From: Cytophagales bacterium
Lineage (GTDB): Bacteria; Bacteroidota; Bacteroidia; Cytophagales; Cyclobacteriaceae
Direction: 5' to 3'
DNA length: 64,000 nucleotides
NCBI GenBank assembly: GCA_025358885.1
Contig: JANYHW010000223.1
Location: forward strand, 1-64,000
The notes under the pieces were generated by a model. It had not been told where the DNA came from. It did no database searches and saw only the letters and a list, made by a program, of their open reading frames with translations. Positions within the stretch are counted from its first letter, which is position 1. Each line of letters opens with the position of its first letter. Shown here one piece after another: positions 54,360-63,366 of the stretch. The translations under genes were made by a program, and so were the position numbers.

Positions 54360-54613
54360 TGTGGATAGCCGTGTAGTGAGGATTATGTTGAAAGAATGTG
54401 TTTTGCTATGTTGATGACTATAGAGCTTAATTGGCTGGATTGGCTGATTTAACTTGTTTTGAACATGTGAAGAGTTAGGGCTTGTAGCTGAATTCAATCA
54501 AAGAACGGTGGATAAGTTGTTTTGGTTTGTTGGCAGCGATGAAATTTGGGTGCTGATCATGAGTTTTTGTTAAAAATACAATAGGTTGAGGGAGTTGGAA
54601 GAAGTTGTCCACA
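54360..54613. other. Cluster of DnaA-box-like sites, possible origin-related region
   Basis: In the 260-base gap between the TPR gene and the lipoprotein gene are three 9-mers, each one mismatch from TTATCCACA: CTATCCACA (54360-54368, minus), TTATCCACC (54507-54515, minus) and TTGTCCACA (54605-54613, plus). An AT-rich block (about 54300-54355) adjoins the first. No reading frame is supported. The cluster is unusual for the window but weak by itself; see findings. Confidence 0.35.
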
Positions 54614-54618
54614 AGTTA

Positions 54619-56358
54619 TCAGAACTTGATTACCAGCGGTCCATTTTCCCAATTTGCCCGCATCGCGAAGTTTTGTAGTTTTTTTGGCGTGAGATAAAAT
54701 GCCACCTTTTCGGGTTCTTGTCCTAAATAAAAATTGCCCGGATCCCATTTGCCATTTTCGTTGGAGTCGATAACGATCCGGATTTGGTAATCCATGGGAG
54801 GCAGATTTTTGAAGGTTTGTTTAAAGACATTTCGGGCACTCGCCACAACTTTGCCTGAAGGATCAAGCAACTGGATTATGAAGCTCTTTTCTTTTGTAAT
54901 TACTTCGATTAATACAATTCCAGTGTCTTCTGGCCAGAGTATGGGGATGTTGGTGGATAGGACCTTGCTCGTATCCTGGTCAATGGAATAAACAAAGGCG
55001 CTCCTGGCTACGAGCGAGAGGGTCGGGTCTTTTTTCAGCTTAAAGATCTTCATGTCCAGTTGTTTGACAATGGTTAGGTCTTTTGTCTTTGGGTTATAAG
55101 TAATATCCTTTTTCGAAACGGAGAGTATCCAGGGTTTTTCAATCCTTTTTGGAATGCTGTCTGTTTGAACGCTGTCTTGTACGATTGTATTCTGACTGGT
55201 ATCTGTAGACCCTTTGTCTTTCGGTTCTTGCTTGGGGGGTGGAGCAGCACTGGCGGTGTCTATTTTTATATAAAGACTGTCAAAGTCAATATCGATGATG
55301 GGCTTGTTAAAGGAGAGTGTAGTTTTAAAGTTTCCGGTTTCGGACTCCACGATAGGAGCGCCAAGTGACCACTTAAAAACTTCCTTGGGACTTTTGGTTA
55401 ACGTCTTTTTGAGATAGAATAAAGTGTCTGCGTGGTTGGAAAGACTATCTGTTGCAGTAAGGTGCAGCCGTAGACTGTCTCCGGTTGTTGATGGATTCCA
55501 GAAAATGACCTCTGATCGGTTGTCACCAAACGCGTGAACGAGATTTGAATCCTGGGCAATGGTGTAATCCGTTATCGGTTTGTTAAAACGAATGCGTGTG
55601 GTTGTTCCCGCATTGCGGATGGTGGATACTTTTAGCCGGCGAGAGTCAAGCATTATCAGACCCAATCCGAGTGAATCCAAATTTTTCTGAAGGAGTATTG
55701 GTTTTGACTGGAACCCAAATCTCTCTGTTTGACTTTCAACCCGAAGGTTCTTGTTTTTGTCATCGAACGCATAAATCTTGTAGGAGCCCGCTTTAATATT
55801 GTCCAGTTTATATTTCCCCTTCTTGTCGGTTTTGGTGAAGTAGCGTGCGGTGTCGGTGAAGATATCAAAGGTGTCGGAATCGTATAGTCCAACAGTTATC
55901 TTGTCGGCAATGCTGCCTTTCAACAAGTTCTTAATTTTTCCGGTGATGTGCAGGGTGTCTATCAGTGGTCCGGTACTAAAGGCAAGTTTGAGATTAATCG
56001 GAATGTTGCTCTCTGTTATGTCTTGAATTGCTTCGCGGAACTGTATGCTGTATGTGGTGCTGTCACGCCATGGTTTTTCGGGGGCAATCGTGACTTTGGT
56101 TCCTTTGACTTTGATCTCAACATTTTTTCCTGCTGATGGACTGATGATTATTTCTTCCCGTGGATTGTTGAGTTTTACCGGCTCGTTGAAGGTGAGTTCT
56201 ATTGCCTTTCCTTTAAAGTTGATTTGATTAGCCGAGGGTATTGAAGATATGAGCCTGGGAGGCTTGAGATCTTTTGGCCCCCCGGATGGAGTGGTAAGGC
56301 TGGCGCATCCATTAAGCAGCAGGATGAATGTGAGAAGGAAGTGATGGCGCCGGATCAT
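54619..56358 (-). CDS. Lipoprotein with SbsA-like Ig domain
   Basis: A 579-residue lipoprotein: signal with lipobox ending LLNGC at Cys18, then a big-5/SbsA-type Ig domain (about 33-130, LISSIPSANQINF), a carboxypeptidase-regulatory-like fold with KKGKYKLDNIKAGSYKIYAFDD, a Pro/Lys-rich disordered stretch (about 365-400) and a closing segment with DSNENGKWDPGNF. The family is usual in Bacteroidota downstream of mnmG and probably sits in the outer membrane. Its start overlaps the methyltransferase stop by 4 bases. Confidence 0.82.
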   Translation of the reverse strand: MIRRHHFLLTFILLLNGCASLTTPSGGPKDLKPPRLISSIPSANQINFKGKAIELTFNEPVKLNNPREEIIISPSAGKNVEIKVKGTKVTIAPEKPWRDSTTYSIQFREAIQDITESNIPINLKLAFSTGPLIDTLHITGKIKNLLKGSIADKITVGLYDSDTFDIFTDTARYFTKTDKKGKYKLDNIKAGSYKIYAFDDKNKNLRVESQTERFGFQSKPILLQKNLDSLGLGLIMLDSRRLKVSTIRNAGTTTRIRFNKPITDYTIAQDSNLVHAFGDNRSEVIFWNPSTTGDSLRLHLTATDSLSNHADTLFYLKKTLTKSPKEVFKWSLGAPIVESETGNFKTTLSFNKPIIDIDFDSLYIKIDTASAAPPPKQEPKDKGSTDTSQNTIVQDSVQTDSIPKRIEKPWILSVSKKDITYNPKTKDLTIVKQLDMKIFKLKKDPTLSLVARSAFVYSIDQDTSKVLSTNIPILWPEDTGIVLIEVITKEKSFIIQLLDPSGKVVASARNVFKQTFKNLPPMDYQIRIVIDSNENGKWDPGNFYLGQEPEKVAFYLTPKKLQNFAMRANWENGPLVIKF

Positions 56359-57242
56359 TTTTGAACCACGTATATAAGGCTGGAGTGGTTAGTGGTTTTG
56401 CGGGCTGCACGATTTGACCGTAGCCCCTGAACAATTGCACGAAGGATTCCAACCATTGTAAGATTACCTCCTGCCCCATATTTCTCGCTAAGCATACTAA
56501 CATAATATGCGTCAAGCTTCATTGGAATAATGTTCTTGATCCTAAGCCCGTGTTGCTCCAGGAGCTGGGTCATTGAAGATTTGGAAAAATGCCAGATGTG
56601 ACGCGGCACATCATAACCTGCCCACGTTTGTTGATAGTGCATTGAATCTGGTGACTGCCAATTGGGTACAGCTATAAAAATGGTGCCACTTTCTGCGAGC
56701 AACGACTTTAGTTTTTGAATGGTCTCAGTCAGGGGGTATACGTGTTCCATGACATGCCACAGGGTGATAGCATCGTACGTTCCTACTGGCAAGCCTGACA
56801 AGGAGGGATAGGCAATGGTGGCACTGGCATTGGCGATACTTCTTGCCTCTTCCGAGGGTTCGACGCCGACTGCTTCAAACCCTTTTTCTTTGCAATGGAG
56901 TAGAAAGGCCCCGGTTCCACATCCATAATCGAGTAATTTCTTTCGGTGACCGTGATGGTTAACAAGTCGGGACTTCCAATTTAGCGTGAAGGACCTGATT
57001 ATCAGATATATATGATCAAATATACCGGTGGCTTTGGATTGATGCGATATGTATTGAGTTGATTTGTAATATGAAGTGGAGTCAGTTTCTCTTGGCCGTG
57101 GATTGGTAAGGAGGAGTTGGCAACCGTCACATTGTTCCACATGAAACACCTGACCTGTAGACGTAAAGTCTTTGCAGGTTAGATGATGGTGAAAGGACTT
57201 TCCATTACATAGTGGACAGACTTCGAGATTTTCCAATGACAT
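56355..57242 (-). CDS. Class I SAM-dependent methyltransferase with zinc-ribbon N-terminus
   Basis: A 295-residue protein. Residues 8-40 hold a CxxC pair of zinc-ribbon type (CPLCNGKSFHHH, then CDGCQLL), followed by a Rossmann methyltransferase core with LLDYGCGTGAFLLHC (about 103-117) and the WHVMEHV loop. The target is unknown; related proteins methylate sugars or small molecules. It overlaps mnmG by one base (TAATG) and the lipoprotein by four, so all three are coupled. A parS-like sequence lies inside it at 57133. Confidence 0.85.
   Translation of the reverse strand: MSLENLEVCPLCNGKSFHHHLTCKDFTSTGQVFHVEQCDGCQLLLTNPRPRETDSTSYYKSTQYISHQSKATGIFDHIYLIIRSFTLNWKSRLVNHHGHRKKLLDYGCGTGAFLLHCKEKGFEAVGVEPSEEARSIANASATIAYPSLSGLPVGTYDAITLWHVMEHVYPLTETIQKLKSLLAESGTIFIAVPNWQSPDSMHYQQTWAGYDVPRHIWHFSKSSMTQLLEQHGLRIKNIIPMKLDAYYVSMLSEKYGAGGNLTMVGILRAIVQGLRSNRAARKTTNHSSLIYVVQK
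57133..57148 (+). other. parS-like site inside the methyltransferase gene
   Basis: TGTTCCACATGAAACA differs from the parS consensus TGTTNCACGTGAAACA at one position (G to A in the centre). It encodes VFHVEQ of the methyltransferase on the minus strand, so coding constraint is an alternative explanation. Confidence 0.45.
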
Positions 57243-59107
57243 TATTTGCCAAGATAGACGGTCATGATAGATACATCTGCAGGGGAAACCCCGCTGATGC
57301 GCGACATCTGACCAATGGTTGAGGGTTTCTGCTTTTTCAGTTTCTCCCTGGCTTCTGAGGAAAGTGCATTAACACGATCATAATCGAAGTCTGGTTGAAT
57401 TGCATAATTGTCCAGGCTCTCAATTTTTTCGGCCATTTTTTGTTCGCGATCTATGTATGGCTCATACTTTACGACAATCTCAGCCTGTTCAGCAACATCA
57501 GTTGAGAATTTTCCTATGAGGCTGGCTATGGAGATGTGCAATTTCTGAACTTCTTTAACGCCAATTTCGGGCCTTTTCAACAAGGTTGTAATGGAGTTTT
57601 TTTCCCGAATGGGAGATGAATTAATTTTTGCCAGTCCTTCGTTGATTTCTTCTGGCATTAGTTTGGTTGATGACAATTCATTTAGAAGAGTGGCCAAACC
57701 GCTCTTCTTTTCTTCAAGTGCTGCCAGTCTTTTGTCACTGGCCAATCCTAATGCATGTCCCTTTTCAGTAAGTCGTAAGTCTGCATTGTCCTGACGAAGC
57801 AAAATCCTGTACTCAGCCCTGGAGGTAAACATCCGGTAAGGTTCAATGGTGCCCTTGTTGACGAGGTCATCTATCAATACACCAATGTATGCCTCCGACC
57901 TTTTCAGTATGAATGCATCCCGATCATTGATCTTGTTGTGGGCATTGATGCCAGCCATCAGACCTTGACATGCCGCCTCTTCGTAGCCTGTAGTTCCATT
58001 AATTTGCCCTGCAAAGTACAGATTATCAATTAGTTGTGTCTCAAGAGTTGTTTTGAGTTGAGTCGGGGGAAAGTAATCGTATTCTATGGCATAGCCAGGC
58101 CTGAACATCCGTGCATGTTCGAATCCTGGGATCATTGTCATGGCTTTGTATTGAACCTCCTCAGGTAATGAAGTTGAAAAGCCATTGACATAAATTTCAA
58201 CTGTGTTCCATCCTTCGGGCTCTACGAATATTTGGTGGCGATCTCTTTCAGCGAATCGATTGATTTTGTCTTCAATAGATGGGCAATAGCGGGGGCCAAC
58301 TCCTTGTATTCTTCCCTGAAACATGGGGGATTTGGAAAAACCCTTTTCCAATTCTTCGTGGACCATTTCATTCGTGTAGGTAATCCAGCAGCTCAATTGC
58401 CTGGAAGGAGGTTGTGTAGAATCAAGAAATGAGAATTTTCCGGGATTTTCATCACCTCTTTGTTCTTCCATTTTGGAATAGTCAAGAGAGCGTCCATCCA
58501 CTCTCGGAGGGGTACCGGTTTTCATTCTTCCAGACTCAAAGCCTAGTGCAACTAGGCCTTCTGTAAGTCCTGTTGCAGCCTTTTCTGCCGCACGGCCTCC
58601 TCCAAAGCTTTTTTCTCCAATATGAATCTTTCCGTTCAGGAAGGTTCCATTGGTGAGTACAACAGACTTTGCCTGTATTTCAATGCCAAGGGCTGTCTTC
58701 ACGCCAATGGTGCGTCCATTCTGAACAAGAATTTCTGTCACCATTTCCTGCCAGAAGTCAACATTAGGAGTTCTTTCGAGCATAAGGCGCCATTCCTCAG
58801 AGAAACGCATCCGGTCATTTTGTGTCCTAGGACTCCACATCGCTGGGCCCTTTGACCGATTTAGCATTCTGAATTGGATCATTGATCGATCAGAGACTAT
58901 TCCGGAATATCCGCCAAGAGCGTCTATTTCCCTTACAATTTGTCCCTTCGCTACCCCGCCCATGGCAGGATTGCAACTCATTTGTCCAATGGTGGTCATG
59001 TTCATGGTAACCAGGAGAACCTTGGAGCCCATATTGGCTGCTGCTGCCGCTGCTTCACAACCGGCATGGCCCGCACCCACAACAATGACATCGTACTTTT
59101 GAAACAT
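57242..59107 (-). CDS. mnmG: tRNA uridine-5-carboxymethylaminomethyl modification enzyme MnmG
   Basis: A 621-residue FAD protein (GidA) that, with MnmE, installs the cmnm5 group on U34 of tRNAs. FAD site GAGHAGCEAA (11-20); CNPAMGG (45-51) and AKGQIVREIDALGG follow; TGTPPRVDGRSLDYSKM and a YCPSIEDK region are canonical. The C-terminal helical part (about 450-621) binds tRNA and MnmE. mnmE is not in the window. The next gene downstream is a methyltransferase, not rsmG as in many phyla. Two parS-like sites lie immediately upstream. Confidence 0.95.
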   Translation of the reverse strand: MFQKYDVIVVGAGHAGCEAAAAAANMGSKVLLVTMNMTTIGQMSCNPAMGGVAKGQIVREIDALGGYSGIVSDRSMIQFRMLNRSKGPAMWSPRTQNDRMRFSEEWRLMLERTPNVDFWQEMVTEILVQNGRTIGVKTALGIEIQAKSVVLTNGTFLNGKIHIGEKSFGGGRAAEKAATGLTEGLVALGFESGRMKTGTPPRVDGRSLDYSKMEEQRGDENPGKFSFLDSTQPPSRQLSCWITYTNEMVHEELEKGFSKSPMFQGRIQGVGPRYCPSIEDKINRFAERDRHQIFVEPEGWNTVEIYVNGFSTSLPEEVQYKAMTMIPGFEHARMFRPGYAIEYDYFPPTQLKTTLETQLIDNLYFAGQINGTTGYEEAACQGLMAGINAHNKINDRDAFILKRSEAYIGVLIDDLVNKGTIEPYRMFTSRAEYRILLRQDNADLRLTEKGHALGLASDKRLAALEEKKSGLATLLNELSSTKLMPEEINEGLAKINSSPIREKNSITTLLKRPEIGVKEVQKLHISIASLIGKFSTDVAEQAEIVVKYEPYIDREQKMAEKIESLDNYAIQPDFDYDRVNALSSEAREKLKKQKPSTIGQMSRISGVSPADVSIMTVYLGK

Positions 59108-59120
59108 GCTGATTCAGGAG

Positions 59121-59136
59121 TGTTTCACGTGGAACC
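59121..59136 (-). other. parS-like site A (ybeY-mnmG gap)
   Basis: On the minus strand it reads GGTTCCACGTGAAACA, one mismatch from TGTTNCACGTGAAACA, the ParB-binding centromere consensus. It lies 13 bases upstream of the mnmG start codon. Confidence 0.7.
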
Positions 59137-59158
59137 ATTGTCCCAGAGGACGCTAGTC

Positions 59159-59174
59159 TGTTTCACGTGAAACT
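59159..59174 (+). other. parS-like site B (ybeY-mnmG gap)
   Basis: TGTTTCACGTGAAACT matches the parS consensus at 15 of 16 positions, with a perfect 14-bp palindrome GTTTCACGTGAAAC at 59160-59173. It abuts the ybeY stop codon and is 38 bases from site A. Confidence 0.8.
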
Positions 59175-59593
59175 TATTTCCACAAAGATAGGCAAGCTTC
59201 CTCTTTGATTCGCATTTGGGCCCTTTGAGATGGTTTCTTGTCCTTGTATCCAAGGAAATGGAGGAGACCGTGGGCTAGGACCCGCCGTAGCTCCGTCTCA
59301 AACGACTGGTTATACTTTCTGGAATTTTCTATTACCCTCGGGATGCTGATGTAGATCTCACCTTGAATCTCGTCGGACTCGGAATAGTCGAAGGAAAGTA
59401 TGTCGGTCAGGGCAGAATGATTGAGGTATTGCTTATTCATTTTCCCCAATCGGGAATCAGAACAAAACACGTATGTAATTGAAGCTATAGATCTTCTTTC
59501 CAGGCGGGCAACAGCAATTAGCCATTTTGCAGTCTTGGTAGGATTTGGGAGCTTAAAGGAGATTCTTTCGGAGTGGAACAGGATCTGAGGCAT
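59174..59593 (-). CDS. ybeY: Endoribonuclease YbeY (rRNA maturation)
   Basis: A 139-residue metalloprotein required for 16S rRNA 3' maturation and ribosome quality control. The hallmark motif reads HGLLHFLGYKDK: His108 and His112 are present, but the usual third His of HGxLHLxGyDH is Asp118. As far as I recall this Asp form is usual in Bacteroidota, so the enzyme is probably active. Its start overlaps the upstream HATPase stop by one base (TGATG). Confidence 0.93.
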   Translation of the reverse strand: MPQILFHSERISFKLPNPTKTAKWLIAVARLERRSIASITYVFCSDSRLGKMNKQYLNHSALTDILSFDYSESDEIQGEIYISIPRVIENSRKYNQSFETELRRVLAHGLLHFLGYKDKKPSQRAQMRIKEEACLSLWK

Positions 59594-60003
59594 CAGGCAT
59601 TCATGTAAAAGCTAAGCTCTACAACCCGCCCGCCCTCTTTGAAATCAACCTCATCAGAGAGGTGTTTCATGAGAAAAATGCCCCGCCCACCAGGTTTTTC
59701 AATATTCTCGGGGGCTGTAGGATCCGGAAGGTTCGCATAATTGAATCCACCACCCTGGTCTTCAACCCTAAATTTGATTGTCGCCTTATCCAGGGAAAGA
59801 GAGAGTGCCACATTCTTAGAGGAGTCATTGCGACTTCCATGCCTTATGGCATTATTAACAGCCTCTGTGACGGCAATCATGATGTTCCCGTAGATATCGT
59901 CGTCCAGTTGAAATTCATCCTTTACATTGTCAATAAAGCTTTCGATCATCCTGATATTCTCTGACAAAGCAGGTACCTCAATCCGGATGTTCTTCATAAT
60001 CAT
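59593..60003 (-). CDS. HATPase-domain protein (RsbW/SpoIIAB-like)
   Basis: A 136-residue GHKL ATPase domain with the N-box (TEAVNNAIRHGS, about 46-57), the G1 box (DQGGGFNY, 82-89) and the G2 box (KPGGRGIFLMKHL, 103-115). Single-domain proteins like this act as anti-sigma-factor kinases or serine kinases. No anti-anti-sigma (STAS) or phosphatase partner is in the window. It overlaps DUF4175 and ybeY by one base at each end (TAATG, TGATG), so it is translationally coupled to both. Confidence 0.85.
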   Translation of the reverse strand: MIMKNIRIEVPALSENIRMIESFIDNVKDEFQLDDDIYGNIMIAVTEAVNNAIRHGSRNDSSKNVALSLSLDKATIKFRVEDQGGGFNYANLPDPTAPENIEKPGGRGIFLMKHLSDEVDFKEGGRVVELSFYMNA

Positions 60004-63000
60004 TACTTCTGGTTGCCAAGTCTCTTAAAGTACTCACTAACCTCTTTCCTGTAATAGGGATACAGCTTTGGAGGCATGGTCTTGAGCAATTCTACTTCTT
60101 TTTCCTTTAAACGTAAATACTCCTCAAATGCACGGGGTATTTCTTTTTGATAGTCTTTAGCCGTTTCACCCTTGCGCTCTTCATCCAATTCTTGTTCCCG
60201 CATGGATTTTTCTGACTCCAGCAGTCGTGTCAATATTTCTTTCTGCCTTCTAATCGTTTGCTCGGTCAACTGTTTATTCACAAGGTCCATTTCTGTCTGC
60301 TCCATCTTTCCAGGCAGATCTCCTCCAGGCGACTTCCCTCCTTCCTGTTTCAATTTGTCCTGCATCTCCTGTAAGGCTCTTCTAATGCGCTCCTGTTCAG
60401 CTGCCATCTTTGCCAACTCCTCTGACAGTTGCCGTCCACTCTTTCCGCTATTCTTGATTTGCTCCATTTGTTGATTGAGCTGTTGCTGCATCTCTCCAAG
60501 ACTTTGCTGACCCTTTTTCTTTTTTCCTTTTCCCATCGAAGGCATTGCATTGGACATCATGTCCATCATCATTTCAAAATGATCATTAAGCATGAGCGCA
60601 AGGTTATTGATGCCCGTCATGGAAAATTGCATATCGGTACTTGCATTGCTCTTCTTGCGCTCCTTGATATTCTCCACCGCTTTATCCAGGTGACCATTCA
60701 GTTCTCCAACTTCCCTTGTCACCACAGATCCCATGAAAGCATCCTTCTTGGCTAGAGCTAACAAGCTGTCCTCCAACACTTTAGAGTCATCTTTTATCTT
60801 TAGTTGATTCTGAGAAAGTTGCACATATTTCGGATCGCTCTGCTGGATGGCATTGAAATCCTTGATCAGTGACTCCTGGTCGAAGGAGAGTTTGATAAGG
60901 CCGTGAATGATTTGACGCAGGGACTCAAGGTTCTGCTGATCAATCTCCATCTCCATCGAATTCTGCATACCCTCAAGCTGCTGTTGCATTTGTTTCATCT
61001 TTTCAACTGACTTTTTCTGCGGGCCTGAAGCTTTCTTGGGGTTGCCTTGCTCAAGAGATTGCTTGCTCTGCTCTTCGAGTTCCTTCATTTCATTGATTTC
61101 CTGCTCTTGAGGTCCATCATTTTGCTGCTCAACCTCTTCTCCCAACTTGTTGAGTTCATCAATTGTCTTCTTGAATTCATCCGCTTTCTCTTTAAGCTCG
61201 TCCTGCTCTTTCGCCAACTGATCCTCAGTTTTGCCCTTTTCTTCACTCTCCTTTTCCTTTTTTCGGGTATCCGGCTTTTCCCCTGCCAATTCCTGCGTTT
61301 GCTCCAGAATGTCCTGCTGCTTCTCCTTTTGTGCCTTTATCTCTTCGATGGCCTGGTCAAGTTTGTAATCATACTGGAGCTGCTTGAATAGCTCAAGGGT
61401 TCTTTCCAATTCTTTTTCAATGTTGATTTCCTGCCTGTCCATCTTCTCCAGCATTTTCTGAATTTGGGATGGGTCCTGGTTTTCTTTTAACATTTTCTCA
61501 AGTTCTTCGAACATCTTTTTGGTCACATCGTCCAGCAATTCATTCATGAGCTTTTGAATTTGTTCGGACTTTTCCTTAATCCGCTCGTTCTGTTCCGCAT
61601 ATGAATCCTTTTTCTCTTCGAGGAGTTTGTTTTCGTCTTGCAATTGTTTTACCAACTGATCCAGGCTCTTTCGCTGTTGAATTAGATCCTCGAGCATCTT
61701 CTTATCCTGCCAGTTAAGCGATTGCTTGCCCTTGAGTTGTTGCTCCGCCTCTTCGATAGCATCTTTTAGGGACTTTGCTTTCGTGAGGCTTTTTTCAATG
61801 TCACTTTCTGTTGATGATTGTGAGCGTTTGATTTCTGCCTTGAATTCTTCCGAACCTGGTAATTCGAATTGATAAGAAGATGATTTGGTTGACTTCCTTC
61901 CGTGTACACCATCATTATCCCAGACCTCCAGGTTGTATTGAAGATGGTCACCCGCAACCAAATGGAGCGAGTCCAGCATCCAGTTGTAAAAAAAGTTCTG
62001 TTGTGACTGATTTGGATCAATGATGATGTTTATGGTACTCGATTTCTCCTCCTTGTCTTTGCTGATCACCTTGTAGTGAATATCCAATTGTGATAGACCG
62101 TAATCATCCTGAATATTTCCGGCCAGGACAATGGACTTGAACAAGATTGAGTCTTTCAGATGATCAACAACAATTGATGGATACTGGTCTTTGATAACGT
62201 CAATCCGGTACGCAATCCGATCTCTATTTTTGCTATTTTCATTTTCCAGCGTAATGGCGTACTCGTCAGGATTAAAGAAATTCTTCTCGAATCCAAAGAT
62301 TTGATTATCAGCCTGTTGCATGCCATTATCGCCCGATTTTGATGAAAAGGAAATATGGGCTGATTGAGCACTTGAGGCATTCACCCTCCATTGAACACGC
62401 GTGCCCTCCGGTATTTCAAGATTGCCAGCATTTCTCAGCTCCTGGACTGGCCTTCCGATGTAGCGAGGGAAATTAAGTTTCACATTAAGGCTCAGCAACT
62501 CAGGCCGGTTCACCAACTTGATAGTGAAGGCGGATGAATAGAATCCAGCAGCCTCCAACTGAAAGGGAAAATCTTGCTGCAGTTTTTCAAAAGTGTATGA
62601 GAATGTTCCTGCCTTTAGCGTTTCCATTTTTAATCGCTGTGGACCAGACACCAGGTACACAGCCTCGGGAATAGCCTCTCCTTGTAACCGGACACTCAGC
62701 ACAAAATCCTCATTTGGGTAGGAGACAAGACGTTCATTTTGCACAACGAACTCAAAAGGAGCCTGTGGAGAAAACTCCTGGTTGAAGTGGATAATTCTGT
62801 CGGCACTTTGTGTAAAAATATTCTGATTGACAGCGAATATCAGCGCTGAAAGAATGAGTGGAATGAAAAGATACTTGAGGTAGCGTTTATTATCCGAAAG
62901 ATCAACACTGCGCTCAAAGGAAAACCCTTCAAAAGATGATGCTTTCTGTTCAAGGCTGGCCTCGAGCAAGACACTTGGCCTGGAGGTCATGGCGGCAAGC

Positions 63001-63338
63001 TGAAGAAAATTCAATAGCCTGTCCTGGATAGTCGGGAAATAGCTTCCAATCATCCGGGCACTCTGCTCCTTCCCGATTCCTCTCCCAGCCAACCACCAAG
63101 CCAGGGGAAGGCGCAAGAAGCGAGACAGACAATACAGCACGGTAGCGAAGAAAAAGATGAAAAGGGAAAGCCGAACCCCCTTCCCTAGCCAGAGATTGTA
63201 CTCAATGATTGTAGCCAGAAGGAGATAGGCAAGGATTAACGTTGTGGAAATGATTGCTCCCCGGATGAATAAATTCAAATAGTATTTCTTCCGAAAAGAG
63301 GCAATTTTTTCATCGACAGACTTTACCTGATTCCCCAT
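60003..63338 (-). CDS. DUF4175 family membrane protein, 1111 residues
   Basis: The largest gene here. N-terminal membrane segments (about 25-75, and near 155-172) anchor a periplasmic beta-rich region (about 200-500). The last half (about 510-1080) is almost entirely charged and Gln-rich: QQLKGKQ, EEKGKTEDQLAKEQDELKEK, KKGQQSLGEMQQQLNQQMEQ, predicted as long coiled coil. The family is common in Bacteroidota and uncharacterised. It heads the operon HATPase-ybeY-mnmG-methyltransferase-lipoprotein. A palindrome lies upstream. Confidence 0.85.
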   Translation of the reverse strand: MGNQVKSVDEKIASFRKKYYLNLFIRGAIISTTLILAYLLLATIIEYNLWLGKGVRLSLFIFFFATVLYCLSRFLRLPLAWWLAGRGIGKEQSARMIGSYFPTIQDRLLNFLQLAAMTSRPSVLLEASLEQKASSFEGFSFERSVDLSDNKRYLKYLFIPLILSALIFAVNQNIFTQSADRIIHFNQEFSPQAPFEFVVQNERLVSYPNEDFVLSVRLQGEAIPEAVYLVSGPQRLKMETLKAGTFSYTFEKLQQDFPFQLEAAGFYSSAFTIKLVNRPELLSLNVKLNFPRYIGRPVQELRNAGNLEIPEGTRVQWRVNASSAQSAHISFSSKSGDNGMQQADNQIFGFEKNFFNPDEYAITLENENSKNRDRIAYRIDVIKDQYPSIVVDHLKDSILFKSIVLAGNIQDDYGLSQLDIHYKVISKDKEEKSSTINIIIDPNQSQQNFFYNWMLDSLHLVAGDHLQYNLEVWDNDGVHGRKSTKSSSYQFELPGSEEFKAEIKRSQSSTESDIEKSLTKAKSLKDAIEEAEQQLKGKQSLNWQDKKMLEDLIQQRKSLDQLVKQLQDENKLLEEKKDSYAEQNERIKEKSEQIQKLMNELLDDVTKKMFEELEKMLKENQDPSQIQKMLEKMDRQEINIEKELERTLELFKQLQYDYKLDQAIEEIKAQKEKQQDILEQTQELAGEKPDTRKKEKESEEKGKTEDQLAKEQDELKEKADEFKKTIDELNKLGEEVEQQNDGPQEQEINEMKELEEQSKQSLEQGNPKKASGPQKKSVEKMKQMQQQLEGMQNSMEMEIDQQNLESLRQIIHGLIKLSFDQESLIKDFNAIQQSDPKYVQLSQNQLKIKDDSKVLEDSLLALAKKDAFMGSVVTREVGELNGHLDKAVENIKERKKSNASTDMQFSMTGINNLALMLNDHFEMMMDMMSNAMPSMGKGKKKKGQQSLGEMQQQLNQQMEQIKNSGKSGRQLSEELAKMAAEQERIRRALQEMQDKLKQEGGKSPGGDLPGKMEQTEMDLVNKQLTEQTIRRQKEILTRLLESEKSMREQELDEERKGETAKDYQKEIPRAFEEYLRLKEKEVELLKTMPPKLYPYYRKEVSEYFKRLGNQK

Positions 63339-63366
63339 GTTTGATGAAAACGAAAGTAAGGTATGG

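Noticed and set aside
59174-59593. YbeY missing the third metal histidine, possible inactive enzyme
   Set aside because: The substituted residue is Asp, a plausible metal ligand, and as I recall this form is usual in Bacteroidota; not treated as inactivation.
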